Of a DNA stretch of 64,000 nt, positions 13,801 to 26,155 are shown piece after piece. The first letter of the stretch is position 1, and each line of letters begins with the position of its first letter. Source of the stretch: Isoetes taiwanensis (taxonomy: Eukaryota > Streptophyta > Lycopodiopsida > Isoetales > Isoetaceae); contig JAJEKV010000025.1 of assembly GCA_021234155.1 (NCBI GenBank), positions 8,596,279-8,660,278 of the forward strand. The letters are read 5' to 3'. The notes under the pieces are model-generated. The model worked only from the letters and a program-made list of their open reading frames with translations. It made no database searches and was not told where the DNA came from. Position numbers and translations under genes: made by a program.

Positions 13801-15958
13801 GACAAGGGAGCTGCTTCTGCAGGTCCGCACCAGTATAAGGGTGTCTGGTCTTCAAGATAAAGGTAAAGTACCTAGGTCCACTCATCATCAAGAATATACA
13901 AGCCCAGCCTTTATGTCATTTTCGAGGTTTCCCATGTAGATATATGTCATGTCCTATTCTTCTCACTGTTTCAATGCCTGGACATGTGAGCAGTGCAGCC
14001 AATGCCAAATTGCATCAGGACATCTGACAAATCACCAATGTTTATATATCAATTGAGTGAATGGTGCAACATGTAATGTCTTGTTTGGAAAATGAAATTC
14101 TGCTATTGGTGACATGTGAGGCCAAATGTTAAAAAATATCCAGTTGGCCTTTAAAATTACAGGCAAAGCAGCAATTGCAGAGCTTGAGCTTCTGAGCCGT
14201 GATTTGGATACTGGGGAGAGCCTCTGCGTACAAAGGTGAAACCAAGTATTCAGTATATATTTTAGTTTGTCTTGGCTGTTTTGAGCTGCCCTCCTTCACC
14301 TGACATAATTATCTGCGGTTTCTTTGTATCTTAAATTCCATGCAGTTGATGACATTTGAAATGTTACCAGTGGTTTTGAAGGCTTGAGATCTAGGCGTGG
14401 AACTAATCATATTCGCAACAGAGCAAATATTAACTAAAACGATTGCATGTTTGTTGGTAATGCCCGTAAGATCTACGAGACCAGATAAATACCACGTCTT
14501 GGGCCTCTTAGAAGGGCTTCATCCTCCACATTTAATATAACTACAAGACAAATAGAAAGAGAAATAGAAAATATAAATAAGCCCTGGGGAATAGCCCAAA
14601 TGCTTCACTCTAAAATAGGTTTTGGTGCCAACCATTTAGCCCGTGCCTTCATGCTGCATTTTTTAAGATGACTGCAGCCCAGCAAAACGCAGCTAAATCA
14701 TAGAAACATCAAACAGTTATTTTCATGTCTTAGGAGTTATTTAAGCTAGAAAGTTTTTGTGATCTGTTACCATATATTGCCAGGATGCTGATTTTCTTAC
14801 GAGGTGCTGGAGGGTTTTCACCTGTTCCATCTGTGCCTTATTCTTATACACACAGAACGTTTTCAAATCCCAAAATTGCTGCGCAAGTTAGCAAAAGAGA
14901 TCCTGCAATGGCTGACAAGCCTCCAGATTTTATTGTTGAGGATTTTATCATGGCAAATCAGGTAATTTCTTTTTGAAAATTTCTTTATAATACCTTTTTT
15001 GCTGCAGCCATGTCTTATTGGTCTTTCAGGCTTTATTGTATCGCCTCTCTGGAGATCTGAACCCACTTCATTGCGATCCAAAAGTTGCTGCTGAGGCTGG
15101 GTAACCGTTATTTTAACCTCACTTTTCAGTTATATTACATAAGGCTGAGGCAATTATTTTTGCATCAAGGGATAACACCTGCTAGAAGCTCTCCGAAAAC
15201 CTACTAGCAAAGAACCTGGATAGCTTTTTCTATTGAAATTTTTATCCCAACTCGAATAGGTTGTTAAAAGATAGTTTCTCTTTGCACTTCGAAATTATCT
15301 TTTAAGCTAAGATTCTCATGGAAAAGATTCCCCTTTATGCTCAAAATTCTTTGCGTATCCAATTGGCATTTTGTAGTTTTGAAGGACCCATATTGCATGG
15401 GCTATGTACGCTTGGATATGCTACTCGTGCTGTCTTGAGCCGTCTCTGTGGAGGTGTCAGTGCTAAATTTGAAGGCGTACAATGCCGTTTTCTCCACCAT
15501 GTCTATCTCAAGGAGACACTGCTAACTGAAATATGGGATGATGAAGCAAGCTCCAGGTAGTGTTTCCATGTATATGCCGTCGGACCTTAAACAAGTTTAG
15601 TCTGCAGGGAGAGTGGAACATGATGAGAATTAGAAATTTTCAAATAGTTAATTTATTCAGAATAAGATGCTTATCATATTCTAGAGATTGAAAGGCAGAA
15701 GTAGTCTTTTAATAAAACTTATCAGTAGTAGCTGACTCTTTTTGTAAAGAAATAAGTAGGCCATTTTCTTGCAAAGAATATGATATCCTTATGAACTATT
15801 TGATGAAATTATTAGAATTTAAAAAGCAATTAAAATGATAATGACTTTTCAACTTTTACATGTATCTCAGAGCATATTTCCAGTGCAAGGTGAAAGAACG
15901 AGGAAAGGTTGTGTTGTCAGGTGTTATGGCGCTTCAAAATACCAGACCACGACTTTGA
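10873..15958 (+). CDS. ECH2: Enoyl-CoA hydratase 2, peroxisomal (MaoC-like), 11 exons
   Basis: Exons: 10873-10917, 11295-11317, 11399-11504, 11583-11653, 13686-13758, 13823-13862, 14163-14235, 14784-14961, 15030-15100, 15377-15556 and 15871-15958. All introns are GT-AG, all phases join, and there is no internal stop; the product is 315 aa (Arabidopsis ECH2 is about 309). ECH2 hydrates 2-enoyl-CoA to 3R-hydroxyacyl-CoA in peroxisomes, supporting degradation of unsaturated fatty acids. It has two hot-dog folds. Visible motifs are YALGVGA, FLRGAGGF, the hydratase-2 motif SGDLNPLH (D212, H217 catalytic) and PILHGLCTLG. The C-terminus PRL is a plant PTS1-type tripeptide. The start at 10873 gives a short N-terminus; an in-frame upstream ATG exists but adds unrelated sequence. 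Intron 4 is 2.0 kb. Confidence 0.92.
11654..13685 (+). other. Intron 4 of the ECH2-like gene
   Basis: This is a 2.0-kb intron with a GTAAGT donor and TTTTGTAG acceptor. It holds AT-rich, T-rich low-complexity sequence (for example 13217-13287) and no recognisable gene. The exons on either side encode adjacent, conserved parts of the protein (IPGL then FDMKLLLHGEQY), so no exon is missing inside it. Confidence 0.75.
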
Positions 15959-16003
15959 TTATATAATTCTGGAAGACCACGACTTTGATTATATAATTCT
16001 GGA
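15944..16003 (+). repeat. Perfect 30-bp tandem duplication across the ECH2 stop codon
   Basis: Two head-to-tail 30-bp copies (15944-15973 and 15974-16003) begin AGACCACGACTTTGAT. The first copy contains the last codons and the TGA stop; the second lies in the 3' UTR. Confidence 0.9.
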
Positions 16004-19000
16004 AGTAGATAATCTCACTCTTGGTGGTAAGAAGTAAACATACGTTTGTTCTTAGTGTTCAATAAGGCTATGTGGATGAATTGATATCGCATAGGATTAA
16101 GTTGTACTTGCCAAATTTATAGTGAATGAAATTGATTAAGTTGTACTTGCAAAATTATAGTGAATGAAATTATCTTTCAACCCAGCTATTAATAATATCC
16201 CAACCTTTCAATCATACAATGCCATCTTGGTATCGTTTCCTTAATAGCTTTACATACCAACCTATTTGGAGTTTGCTTTGAACTGGCATCATGGTGAGAA
16301 CTGCAAGAAATATTTCTATTTGCATTTTTCGTGATTGATAACAGGTCTGAATGCCACAATAAATACTATTTGTGGTTGTGGTGATACATAATAGGTCTAT
16401 AATTTAATATTATTAGTAAGAATAGAATAGAATAAAATGGTTTTTATCATCCAGGAAGACTAATCAGCCTATGGGACCCAATGAAAGAACGCATCAGATT
16501 TATTACTGTCTGGATAAAAAAACTTTGCCTCGAATAGTTTTTTAAGAAAAAATCATGGCAGTAATAAGAATGATCAACTCAGCATAACATGTCCGAATTT
16601 GATCATATCTTGGACAGCTCTGAAGGGTATGTCATTCATTCTCAAAGGCTCCCATTTGGCAGCATTGATAAAGCCTATCCTGGCGTGGCTTCCCAATCCA
16701 TCTGTCCGTCTTAATTCGGAGATGGTGTGCACTTATGCAAATTGATGCAATGAGGAAAACAGTTTTATTTATTATAAAACATGTTGTTGACCTTTATATG
16801 AAGCAACCTCAAAGGCAAAGGCAAAGGCAACCTCAAATTCTTAGGAAGTTCAAAGGAACACCATTATATTGCTTACATGGCGAAGGGCAGTTCTACTATA
16901 ATGGAGCATCACCCTTAGATAATCGAGCTTACATGGCAGAGGGCAGTTTTGCTATAATGGGGGGCTGTTGAACCCGCAGTCTTTAATGGGACACAATAAC
17001 CACCTTTGGTTGAAATTGCGTGCTTTAGCTAGTTAAGATGTCACAAAAATGCACGTTATAGCTTTGGTAGAATTTATGTGGCTAGATTGATAGGTAGAAC
17101 AGCAAGCCCTACAGAGGGCCATGGGACAGGTCTATATATAGACTTGGGGCGGTCTCGAGACATACATGTTCTAGTACTAGTGTATTACCACCAAACCATG
17201 TACCATATTTTCATACATTCCATCTCAACTCAAATTGTTGTTGAAGAGTATCTTCCATTTTTTTTTCATTTTGTTTTCGATTTGTCAGAAACAAGCATTT
17301 GCTAATCCGACCAAAATCTTCTTCCATTTTTTTCTTCTCCATACAAAGGCCCCTCCTGCTGGAGATATAATTGAATCTATTTTAGGCAACTTAATCATGG
17401 TCATCAAGAAGTTCATGAACAAAGGTGCATAAAGAGGTCACCTATATATTCTCCAGTTGGTGAATAGGTATGGTGGAACTAGTTGGTGAATAGGTATGGT
17501 GGAACTACAACATATCATCAACATTGCTATGATGTGTATGCCCATAATTATGGTAGAGCTTGTATATGTTGTCCATAAATTCTTTATCACAAGGAATATG
17601 ATAGGGTGATAGAAGCATCAAAGCTAATAACTTCATGGAGGTTAACAGATACAACACACAAATGCATCATTTTTTATAGTGCCAGGTTGTAGTTCTCCAT
17701 GGAAAATGGACTTGATTTCCTTTGGCTTTAGAAACATGATTAAATATAGTGTTAGAAGAACCAATGCTTATGCAAAAAATTATACAAATGACGTTTGCAA
17801 ACCTAAACAATTGACTAGAATAGATAGATAGAAATTTTAACGTCTGCGAGAAGTATAGAATATAATAGAATATGTTTTCGACTGTGCTGACATAAAATAT
17901 ATTAGGATATATATCTACAAATCCTTGCTGCTTGAAGATGCTAGAGTATTAAGAATCAACACTATAATATCATCTAATGTTCATGTTAATATAGGTCGTC
18001 TGAGAGTTCGTGATATTCTAATGTGGGAATAGAGGTATCCACAATTGCCTTATTGTCTAAAATCCAATGTCGACATACTTTGTGATTGTCGCAGAAAAAA
18101 TGCTTTTTTCTTCTCCCCATCTTGCTCATCTCCATATGTCGTGGATTGAGTAACAATAGTGTATAATTTTAGTTACTCATGTGCATTTCCTTCGTAATCC
18201 TTGTGAATTAGCTCAATTCTTGGGGCAATCATTTGAACGAGAAATTTATCTGAAAATGCTTCCCAATCCCACCATGGACGTTGTCATCCATATGCTTATC
18301 CCTCTCCTCGAGCTTGCTGTAAGCTTATCCATGTGTTGCCGGCTTAATACAACAAGGTAACATTCTTCCAAGTTGCTCAAGACCCCGATCTCCTTGAAGT
18401 TGTGCTCCTCCGTGATGTCGAGGTTGGCTTTCTTCATTAGGGGATCCCATTGCTTGATGACGTAGCTGACGACTTTCTATGCCCCTTCCAAAAAGCCTGA
18501 AAGTGATGTCATTAAAAAAGATCTTTCATGTTATATTTTTCATCTCGGCGGTCAAAGGATGACCCTGGATATAATATTGTTGTGCCAACTCTATCAATGT
18601 CTCTCATGTCAAGTCCTCTTTTCGGTACCATGTTGCCAGAAGAGAGCTTCACCCCTTCGAATTGCCCATCATCTCTTCCTTCTAATGTTACATTGTGGGA
18701 GAGGAGAAATAACAAGGGAATATATGTGCAAGGTCCACGACCATTAACTTCATGCACTGATTAAAGATGCAATAGTTATTGACGCTTTGGCATTCAAGTC
18801 TTCTTCCTATCTTGTTCTTCGGCAATAATTATCCCCCACACCCTTAGTTCGAAGTTATTTGGAGGCAATTCTTGAAGTTATGCATAATTTTTTTAGCTAA
18901 ACCCCAAGAAGTTTTCTTCATTAGTTAGCCTTCGAATCGTCGATTCTTGGGTTTAGTCGCTTCTTCATGTGCGATCTTTGCAATCTTACTTCTTTGATCC

Positions 19001-19378
19001 CCTCGATCTCATGGCTTGAATTTGTTGCGTTCTAAGGTGTTATGCTGCCTTCTTGTTTGTGGTCCCTTCACGTCACTTAATTATGCTCCGCAATTTCGAA
19101 GATCATTTTGCCTCTATGGAGCTCGTGAAAGTAGTCGATTGCTAGCATTTCTCCAACTTTTGGTTCCCGGCCTTTGTCCTTCCATGCCTTTGCATCTCTA
19201 TGGTGCATAGCATCATGGCTCTCCTCCCTAATGGCTATGCTGTCGAGGATGACAAATCCTTATATCTGCATACCTTGACCCATTGAAGAAGTTTCTACCC
19301 CAGATCTACTCTTATCCTTAGATAGCCTGGTTATTGACTTGAACTCTTCTTTGTCGAAGATGCTTGGGCTGCTATATC
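16004..19378. other. Non-coding stretch with several small tandem duplications
   Basis: No gene is supported. Short duplications are common. A ~45-bp unit with TTAAGTTGTACTTG repeats at about 16098 and 16136. A ~60-bp unit with GCTTACATGGC repeats at about 16871 and 16927. A perfect 26-bp unit repeats at 17455-17480 and 17481-17506. A 63-codon minus-strand ORF at 18246-18437 continues open upstream for some codons but matches nothing I recognise. Confidence 0.45.
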
Positions 19379-20869
19379 TGTGACATACGATGCTCCCATC
19401 ATACACGAACTGGAGATCCCCCCTCTTTGGCCATGCTACCATCGAGAGGCTGTCCATCTGGCATGGGATTCCCGATGGCGGGCAGGAATCCTACGTGGGA
19501 GAATTGGACATGTCATTTACCTCGTTTCCCTCAGGATCCACCTAGCAATGTGGTGTAACATAAGTACCTAATCAACAAATAATACATATAAACACCCCGA
19601 AGGGTGGAGATTACATCCTACCCAAGGCTCAGATTCAAGGTATGACTGACGGCTTGGGGTCTCCAGAGGCCAAAGCAGACGGAATTCATGGCAAATGGAT
19701 TTGGCTGGCATAGAACATGGTCATTGGGTATTCCACTCCATCCGCCCCTCCTGTGTATACTTTGCAGATAGGCTGATAAGTTTTGGGACCGGAACGTAGC
19801 CCCACCGTAGCCTGTCGGGGGCATAGCTAAAGGGGCTACTCCTGGGTTGCATCTCCCCAGTCCCGATGAGGCAGGAGGAGATCAATCTCTCCTCCAGAGG
19901 ATACATGCTAATGACAGATAGACTAGAGAGCCACTGCTCATCTATGACTTCAACCCCATTGAAGGTAGCCTCACCACCCAAGAGGTGTCGAGCCCATGCC
20001 AGAGCCACACGCAGTGCATAAGGTATTAGGCCTAGTCCGCAATGTTCCCCGGTACACCCCAGAGGAATCAACTGTCATCGGACAAGTTCCCCCTTGTTAG
20101 TGAGTCTGGCCCCTCCACCCACAGCGCAGGCGGGCTCTTATGCATAGGCCGCATTAATTGAGAGTTAATGAGGCTAATCTAGGATCACATCTACTAAGGC
20201 TTGGGTCTCTAGCCCCCTTCCCAATACACAGGAGTGTGAGCAGATCATACATCATAGAACCATATGAATTGAAATAACAGAATATCACATAAATCTAACC
20301 TAAACATACATAGTTAGGGTTCATTAGTCAGTTCTTGGCATCTATGGGTTAGATAGGGACAAGAATGGCTAATAGCTGATCTAAGAATCAAATAAGGTAG
20401 GTGGCATCTATCGGATCCTTGGCTTCTGGGCATTCCTCCTTTGAAAGCGTCCATGGCAGTGATCAAAGCAGCTGTTGGCGGACTCAAGGTTGTTGAAGGC
20501 GACTTGGGCGCGAATTCCAATGCAACTGAGACGTTTGCTGTTGGAGGGCGATCTATTGCTGCTAGGTGCTGATCACGAGGTAGCGAAAAGGGGTGCGCTT
20601 TGGGGTAGCCCCTTTTATAGAAAGGGTACTTTTTAGGGTACTCTTTTATGGTTGGGAATGAAAGGTCAGGTCAATAGGGTTGTGCCACGTGGCAGTCAGC
20701 TTAATATATTCACATGTTGCAATATGTGCAATATATTGGGTTCTAGGGGTTGCGCCCCCATGGGAAATCTATACCGGCTAACGTGTACATGTCGTACATA
20801 CGACATGTACTAGTGACGTGGCGAGTATAATATACGTATTTATACCATATATTATTCTGAAATGTCACA
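19379..20869 (-). repeat. 3' LTR of the minus-strand chromovirus (LTR A)
   Basis: This is a 1,491-bp block with perfect 8-bp terminal inverted repeats (TGTGACAT at 19379, ATGTCACA ending at 20869). On the minus strand it starts next to a purine-rich tract (AAGGGACGGAGAA, about 20870-20882), as expected of a 3' LTR. It has a TATA-like TCTATAAAAGGGG at about 20610-20622. Its R/U5 part is clearly related, in reverse complement, to the block at 41.3-42.7 kb; for example, both contain GGGTTGCATCTCCCCAGTCC. There is no coding sequence in it. Confidence 0.82.
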
Positions 20870-21550
20870 TTCTCCGTCCCTTGAATTGATGATGTCCACA
20901 GCATCATAGGTCTCCCCCCTTGAACTCTACATCGTCCCTGCAAGAATATATTCATAGGCATATGTCTTAAGTAATATTTAGACATTATTACTTAGTTATA
21001 TCATACTTCAAATTTAATTGCCAAATGATATAGTATATAACAAATGTTTTCACACGAGAGTTTGTCCTAGGCTAATTATTACCTTGTGGCTTACATCATT
21101 GCTTGCCACAAATCTTGTCATGCGACTCCTTGTCCATTCCTCGAGTTCATTGGCCTACAAATCTTGTCATGCGACTCCTTGTCCATTCCTCGAGTTCATT
21201 GGCCTACAAGTCACACTTGTTAGCTTATTTTTAATTTGATAAAGTTGGTTTATAGGGGACCATCCATTTAGTTATATTAACTAGATGTATGCATGACTAA
21301 TCTCCCGGCGTAGGAAGAGAATGCTTCTTCCATTGTGGCCGTGGAGACAGCACCCTATCATGCCTAAGATGATGTCTAATGCCTACACCTTTCGTCATCC
21401 TTGGCATAGGGGGTGCTTGTTCCCTATACTGACTATAGTAGGGTGTTTTTCTATCATGCATGGTCCTATATGACCTATTATCTCTCAAGGTTGTCTACTT
21501 CAGTAGCATCGGAAGTAGACTGTTAATTTATTTTCCACTCACCGATGGTG
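20870..21550 (-). other. 3' untranslated region of the chromovirus with a 49-bp tandem duplication
   Basis: This lies between the end of pol and the 3' LTR. It contains no coding motif. A 49-bp period perfect tandem repeat, unit starting CAAATCTTGTCATGCG, occupies 21109-21209. Confidence 0.6.
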
Positions 21551-21572
21551 TCAGTGACGAGCCATCTCTTGC

Positions 21573-22101
21573 ATTGCTCCTAGAATTATGGGTACTGCTT
21601 CTCCAGATCTGTTTGTAGTACCCAGGTAGCATCTTCCACAGGTAAGTGTGTCCACTTGATTAAGTATTGGGTATTGAGACATTCTTGTCTTCTTAAATGC
21701 TCTTTGAAGAAGAACTTCCAGAACAATCTCAAGTTGTTCATCGGTTAATTGTAACAAGGTCGGAGTATCTAATACTTCCTCCAGATTCAGAATGTGCTTC
21801 TTCAGAAGACTTAAGTGGAAAACATTATGGATTTTGAGATGGGCCGGTAATTCCAATTTGTAGGCTTAGTCTCCTACTCCTTTGATTATTTTAAATGGCC
21901 CTACCCATCTTGAAGCAAGCTTCTTGCATGTGCCGATGCGAAGCTTGGCTTGTTTGACTTTTATTTTCAGCCAAACATTGTCGTTCACTTGGAACTCTCT
22001 GACGGATCTGTGCTTGTCGGTTAGCGCCTTCTGATGACTTCTTGCGACGAGAAGATATCCTCGTACTTCATCAACCAACTCTTGCATATCTGCCAATGTC
22101 C
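21573..22101 (-). pseudogene. Chromovirus pol C-terminus: post-integrase region and chromodomain
   Basis: The minus-strand translation shows ADMQELVDEVR, DKHRSVREFQVNDNVWLK, then ASRWVGPFKI (the GPY/F module), then HNVFHLSLLKKH, and finally the chromodomain YLIKWTHLPVEDATWV ending in DLEKQYP and a stop at about 21580. One frame change separates HLSLLKKH from the chromodomain, and another interrupts the GPF region. The upstream edge is cut by the TIR element at 22102. Confidence 0.82.
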
Positions 22102-25011
22102 CATTAGAGAAAATATGGGGTCTAATATGGGCCCCCTAAGAGAAAATTAAATGAATTTTCTTTAAATTCCAATTATATATTTCTAGCCATTACTATAGAA
22201 AGAGAAAGATCCAATGGCATATCTACTAAGCATGCCACATGTGCTTAGATCTATTGTCTCGTGTAAACTCTGATATGCGAATTTTACCCACATGTGCCTA
22301 GGTCAATTGTCCCGTGTAAACTTTGATATGGGAATTTTAAAGGATATGGCATTTCACAGGCTCGTGCATGTCAGTAGCCAGACTTAACGCTCTTCTTGAC
22401 TAACGGAGATCCGACAAGTAGAGTCGCTGCTCTCTGCCATGAGTGGAGATTTTAGCTATTTCAACTCCTTTAATGTCGTCTTCTCAATCCGACGGGAGCA
22501 AAGGTAACCATACTGGGTGCCTCATACATCTAGCATTTGAATTTTTAATTGTGGCATCACGATACTTCCGACACAGAAAGTAGCATGTAATTGATGGGGT
22601 TCATCAAGTTTAGATTATTTGTGTTCTTTGAATGGATTTGAATGGATCAAAGTAGAATCGTTCTGCCTTAAGATGAGTACGCTTAAACACCCAATGCAAG
22701 GATCCTTGCTTAAAGATGTAGATGAGAATTAGCATATGCAGTCGATAGCCAAACTTCCTATATCCGCATGAACTTTGCTAGGACCACTGTTTCTGCCATT
22801 GTTAGCCACATTTAAGTCCACCAAGGGAACAGTTTTGGCAGCTTCCTATCACAGCCAGAATCACGAGGATGAACACTAAATGGTGCTTCTGTGGCTGTTC
22901 AAAGGATGAGTAGTACCAAGCACTTCTTAAAGAGATATGTTTTAAAATTTCATCTTGTAGTTCTATAAATGATGCCTTAATCCTGTTTTGCAGGGTTCGG
23001 GGCAACGTCTATGCAATGTGAGTGCAATACGACAGGATTTGCCAAGTGGTAAAAGATCATTGCAGATGAACAGAAACAATAGTGGAAAGAAATCGAGAAA
23101 TTTAGAATCATAAAGTAAATTTACACAGGAAGTTGCATATCATTTAAACCTGTCGTCAAATGCAGCCTATATAGCACAGTCAAGCTTTCCATAAATCTAG
23201 AAAAGTCTTGTATCACACTCCTTTATTCATTCGAGCTTTCTGATTTTTTCCAACAGTCAGATTCTAATGCATTTGACAAGGCAGCTATTGTGAGAGAAAT
23301 AGAATAAAGAAAAGTCTGATCTTTCAGGTGCTCAAGAACCATGAAAAATACTTAGTTCAAAATACATTAGAGTAATATAGTATGCATCATGATTGCTCCT
23401 TAAAACACTAGCAGATGACATTGGAGGTGTCCCTGGAAGCCTACTTCTCAACTAAATCTTCTCGAGTGCTTTGTTAGATAAGGAATGCTTAAACGTTTGA
23501 GATCTAAGAGAAATGATCCACTTCAGCCAATCCTTTCACAGTTTTTAATCAGTACAAAGACCCAACGAGCCATGAACGTTTTCTTCATTGACCAGTTAAC
23601 AAGTATCATGTCCCTTCTGACCAGCTGCCTTGAGAAAAGTTCTAACAGATAATTTAACTGTTACATGAAACAGACTATCAAACATATCAGATCAACCATT
23701 TCATTAAATGGCTAAGATTGGAGATGATAAGCCTATTTTGGAGAGACAAAGCAGTTCCTTGCTTGGGCAGAGAGAATGTGGAACATCACAAAAATGTAGA
23801 GCAGGAATAGGATTGGGAACAATGCAGACTGAAAAACTATAGTTAGAATGAGCAGTGCAGAGAGCATTAAAACCTTCTTCAATATGCTAGTTGTTGCATG
23901 TTTTATGCATTGCAACAAATGGGTGGTTCTTCCTATTTGCACAAAGTTAAAATAAGAACAAAGAATCCCAAAATATGCAATATCAGGAAGCCTGCTTTAT
24001 GATAGGATGGTCATGCCATATTCAAAAGGTATTATGTGGAAAGTCTATGAATGGATTCAAAGTGGACCGTATGATAATATTGATCCTGAAAATCGCTTTT
24101 AGCTATCAACGTATGCAGATACAATGGCACCCTCCCAAACACAATTTCAGGAGTTGAACCTGTATTACCATTAGATCTGCGAAAATAAAAGGGAGAAAAA
24201 TTCCTCCCACTTATTAGAAATTTCTCTGTTTAACCTGCTTGAAAAGAATCTCTTGCAATACTTTGAGCATTATAGCTATCTCCAGAATCTCCACTAGAAC
24301 GTAGGATCACTGGCCTGATTATTCGAATGCATTCGCAATATACACAGATATATTTTGAGCATGATGACTTCTCTGCAAAACGATTATCATTGCTTAAGAC
24401 CAATCTAAAAATAAACAGAATCTACAAAAGGCATAGGAAAAATATATGTAAAATCCAAAAAACATAAAGCGTCAAAGGAAAAGTTACCAGGATGAGCTTC
24501 CATAGTCATGCAGACCTCAAAGCTTACCATAACGGAGAAAAAGTAGAAAGAAGATGGAGACGAAGCAAGAAATGGTTCAAGATAATCCTGGCTTGCATCC
24601 AGGAATGAGATAATTCTGGCTGCATCCAGGAAAGGGATATAGAGAATAGGAAAATGCAAAGCGAGAAATGGTAAGCGGGAAATAGGTTCGATTGGGAATG
24701 GGTATCATCGCATCACTTGGTTCGAGAAAATGTGAAGGACAAGAATCGAGACATATTTTTGGGGTTTTAGAATCTCAAGAAATATTTAAAGATTCGAGTA
24801 TCCTTCGGTAGATTAGGCAATGGTCATAAAAAACGTGACCACTTATAAATAGACATGTGGATGCCAAGTTTAAAAAAAGAAGTATAGCCTTGCCACGTAA
24901 TATGCATTAGAAACAAAGGACACTATCTCTCATTGGCTATAGCAAAAAGATGACGTGTATTTTTTGAATTTCCATATTGGGACCATTTGAGACCCCATAT
25001 TTTTTCTAATG
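22102..25011. mobile_element. 2.9-kb terminal-inverted-repeat DNA element inserted in chromovirus pol
   Basis: The ends are inverted repeats of about 28 bp with a few mismatches. The left end reads CATTAGAGAAAATATGGGG and the right end, reverse complemented, CATTAGAAAAAATATGGGG. Removing the block restores the pol reading frame from VEVSQ into ADMQELVDEV. A possible duplicated CATT lies at the junctions, but I cannot fix the target duplication length. No transposase is recognisable inside, so it looks non-autonomous; the superfamily is unassigned, with a Mutator-like element one option. A diverged direct repeat (period 53, CACATGTGC units at 22236 and 22289) lies near the left end. Confidence 0.72.
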
Positions 25012-26128
25012 CTTGAGACACTTCTACTTTTGACACTGGATCGTGTCAAGTATCCGGTGTGAGGCATTGATAGCCATAATTGATCATGAAGAGGGACATC
25101 TGTGATGATTCCTGCTTGGTACTGTTGTAAGCAAATTCAACTGAGTGGAGATAGACACTCCATTTTGACTGCTTATTCCACACCTCTGTCCTCAACATAT
25201 CTTCCAAGATGCGATTAGTGTGCTCCGTCTGCCCATCCGTTCGGGGATGATATGCCGAATTCATGGAGAGCTTGGTGCCAATCGTAGTGAACAAGTCTTG
25301 CCAAAAGGCAGTCATGTATTGGAGATGATCTTTCTTGGCATTCCGTGGAGTCTAAAAATCTTCTTAGCGAAATGCGCTGCCATATAAAGCTGTATTGGTA
25401 GTTTTACATGGCACAAAGTGAGCCATTTTGGACAACTTGTCCACTACTACCATTAAGGCATCATGCTGTCGTTGTGTTCTTGGCAACCCTGTTGTGAAGT
25501 CCATGCTCACCACTTTCCATTTGGCATTTGGAACTGGCAACAGTTGCAAGACTCCAGGAATTCGAAGTTGCTCTGCTTTCGTCTACTGACATATCTGGCA
25601 CTCTCGAATGTACCTTGCAATTTGCTTCTTCATGTCTGGCCAATAGTAACTACTTCTGATTTTGAAGTATATCTTCATAAAACCTGCGTGGTCGGCAATT
25701 GGATTGTTATGGAGTATCAACTTCCTGACTCCCGATGACTCAAGTACGCATAACTTATTCTTATGATATACGAGTTTACCCTCTTTCTTATAGTTCTTGA
25801 AGGTCTCTCTTTCTTTATCTGTTCTTGCCTCTTTAGAGAGGCTTGCCCATACTTCTTGGAAGTCTTTATCTGTCGACAAGGTCTCCTCAATCTTCTTGCC
25901 AAACTCATCGGTGAGTGTTGATATGGCATTACAACGGACTCTTGTAGTGAGGGAATGCCTTGAAAGTGCATCAGCAACCACGTTAAACTTACCTAGTTTG
26001 TATATGATTTCGAAATTATACTCTTCCAGGAACTCCATCCATCTTCTCTGCCTCAAATTAAGGTGTGATTGGGTGAAAATGTACTGGAGACTTTGATGGT
26101 CTGTATCTAATTGCAATCTTCTTCCCAA
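25012..26128 (-). pseudogene. Chromovirus RNase H end and integrase (degenerate)
   Basis: From high to low coordinates, the minus strand encodes the end of Ty3-type RNase H (LDTDHQSLQYIFTQ and NVVADALSRH). It then gives the integrase zinc finger (SSYYWPDMKKQI with CQIC) at about 25583-26128. The catalytic core follows, with VSMDFTTGLPR (first Asp, about 25500) and HPRTDGQTEHTNR (carrying the DDE glutamate, about 25200). At least two frame changes and a stop break the frame, including one after YGYQCLTPDT at about 25046. The product would have been the element's integration enzyme. Confidence 0.88.
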
Positions 26129-26155
26129 TAGATAGTGTTTCTATTCCTCAGTCAG

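Larger units (their letters stand above)
19379..26155 (-). mobile_element. Degenerate Ty3/gypsy chromovirus, 5'-truncated and interrupted
   Basis: Reading on the minus strand, the remnant starts inside RNase H (YLLGRRLQLDTDH, about 26128). It continues through the integrase zinc finger, the DDE core and the post-integrase region to a chromodomain (about 21.6 kb), and ends in LTR A. gag, protease, RT and the 5' LTR are absent; the sequence changes abruptly at about 26155. The chromodomain places it among chromoviruses. Frameshifts and stops occur throughout, and a 2.9-kb TIR element splits pol between the integrase core and the C-terminal region. About 700 bp of non-coding sequence separates the chromodomain from the LTR. 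Confidence 0.85.

Noticed and set aside
19379-20869. Several ORFs of 60-116 codons within LTR A (for example 19721-20071)
   Set aside because: They lie in an LTR, no motif is present, and the related LTR B does not preserve the frames.
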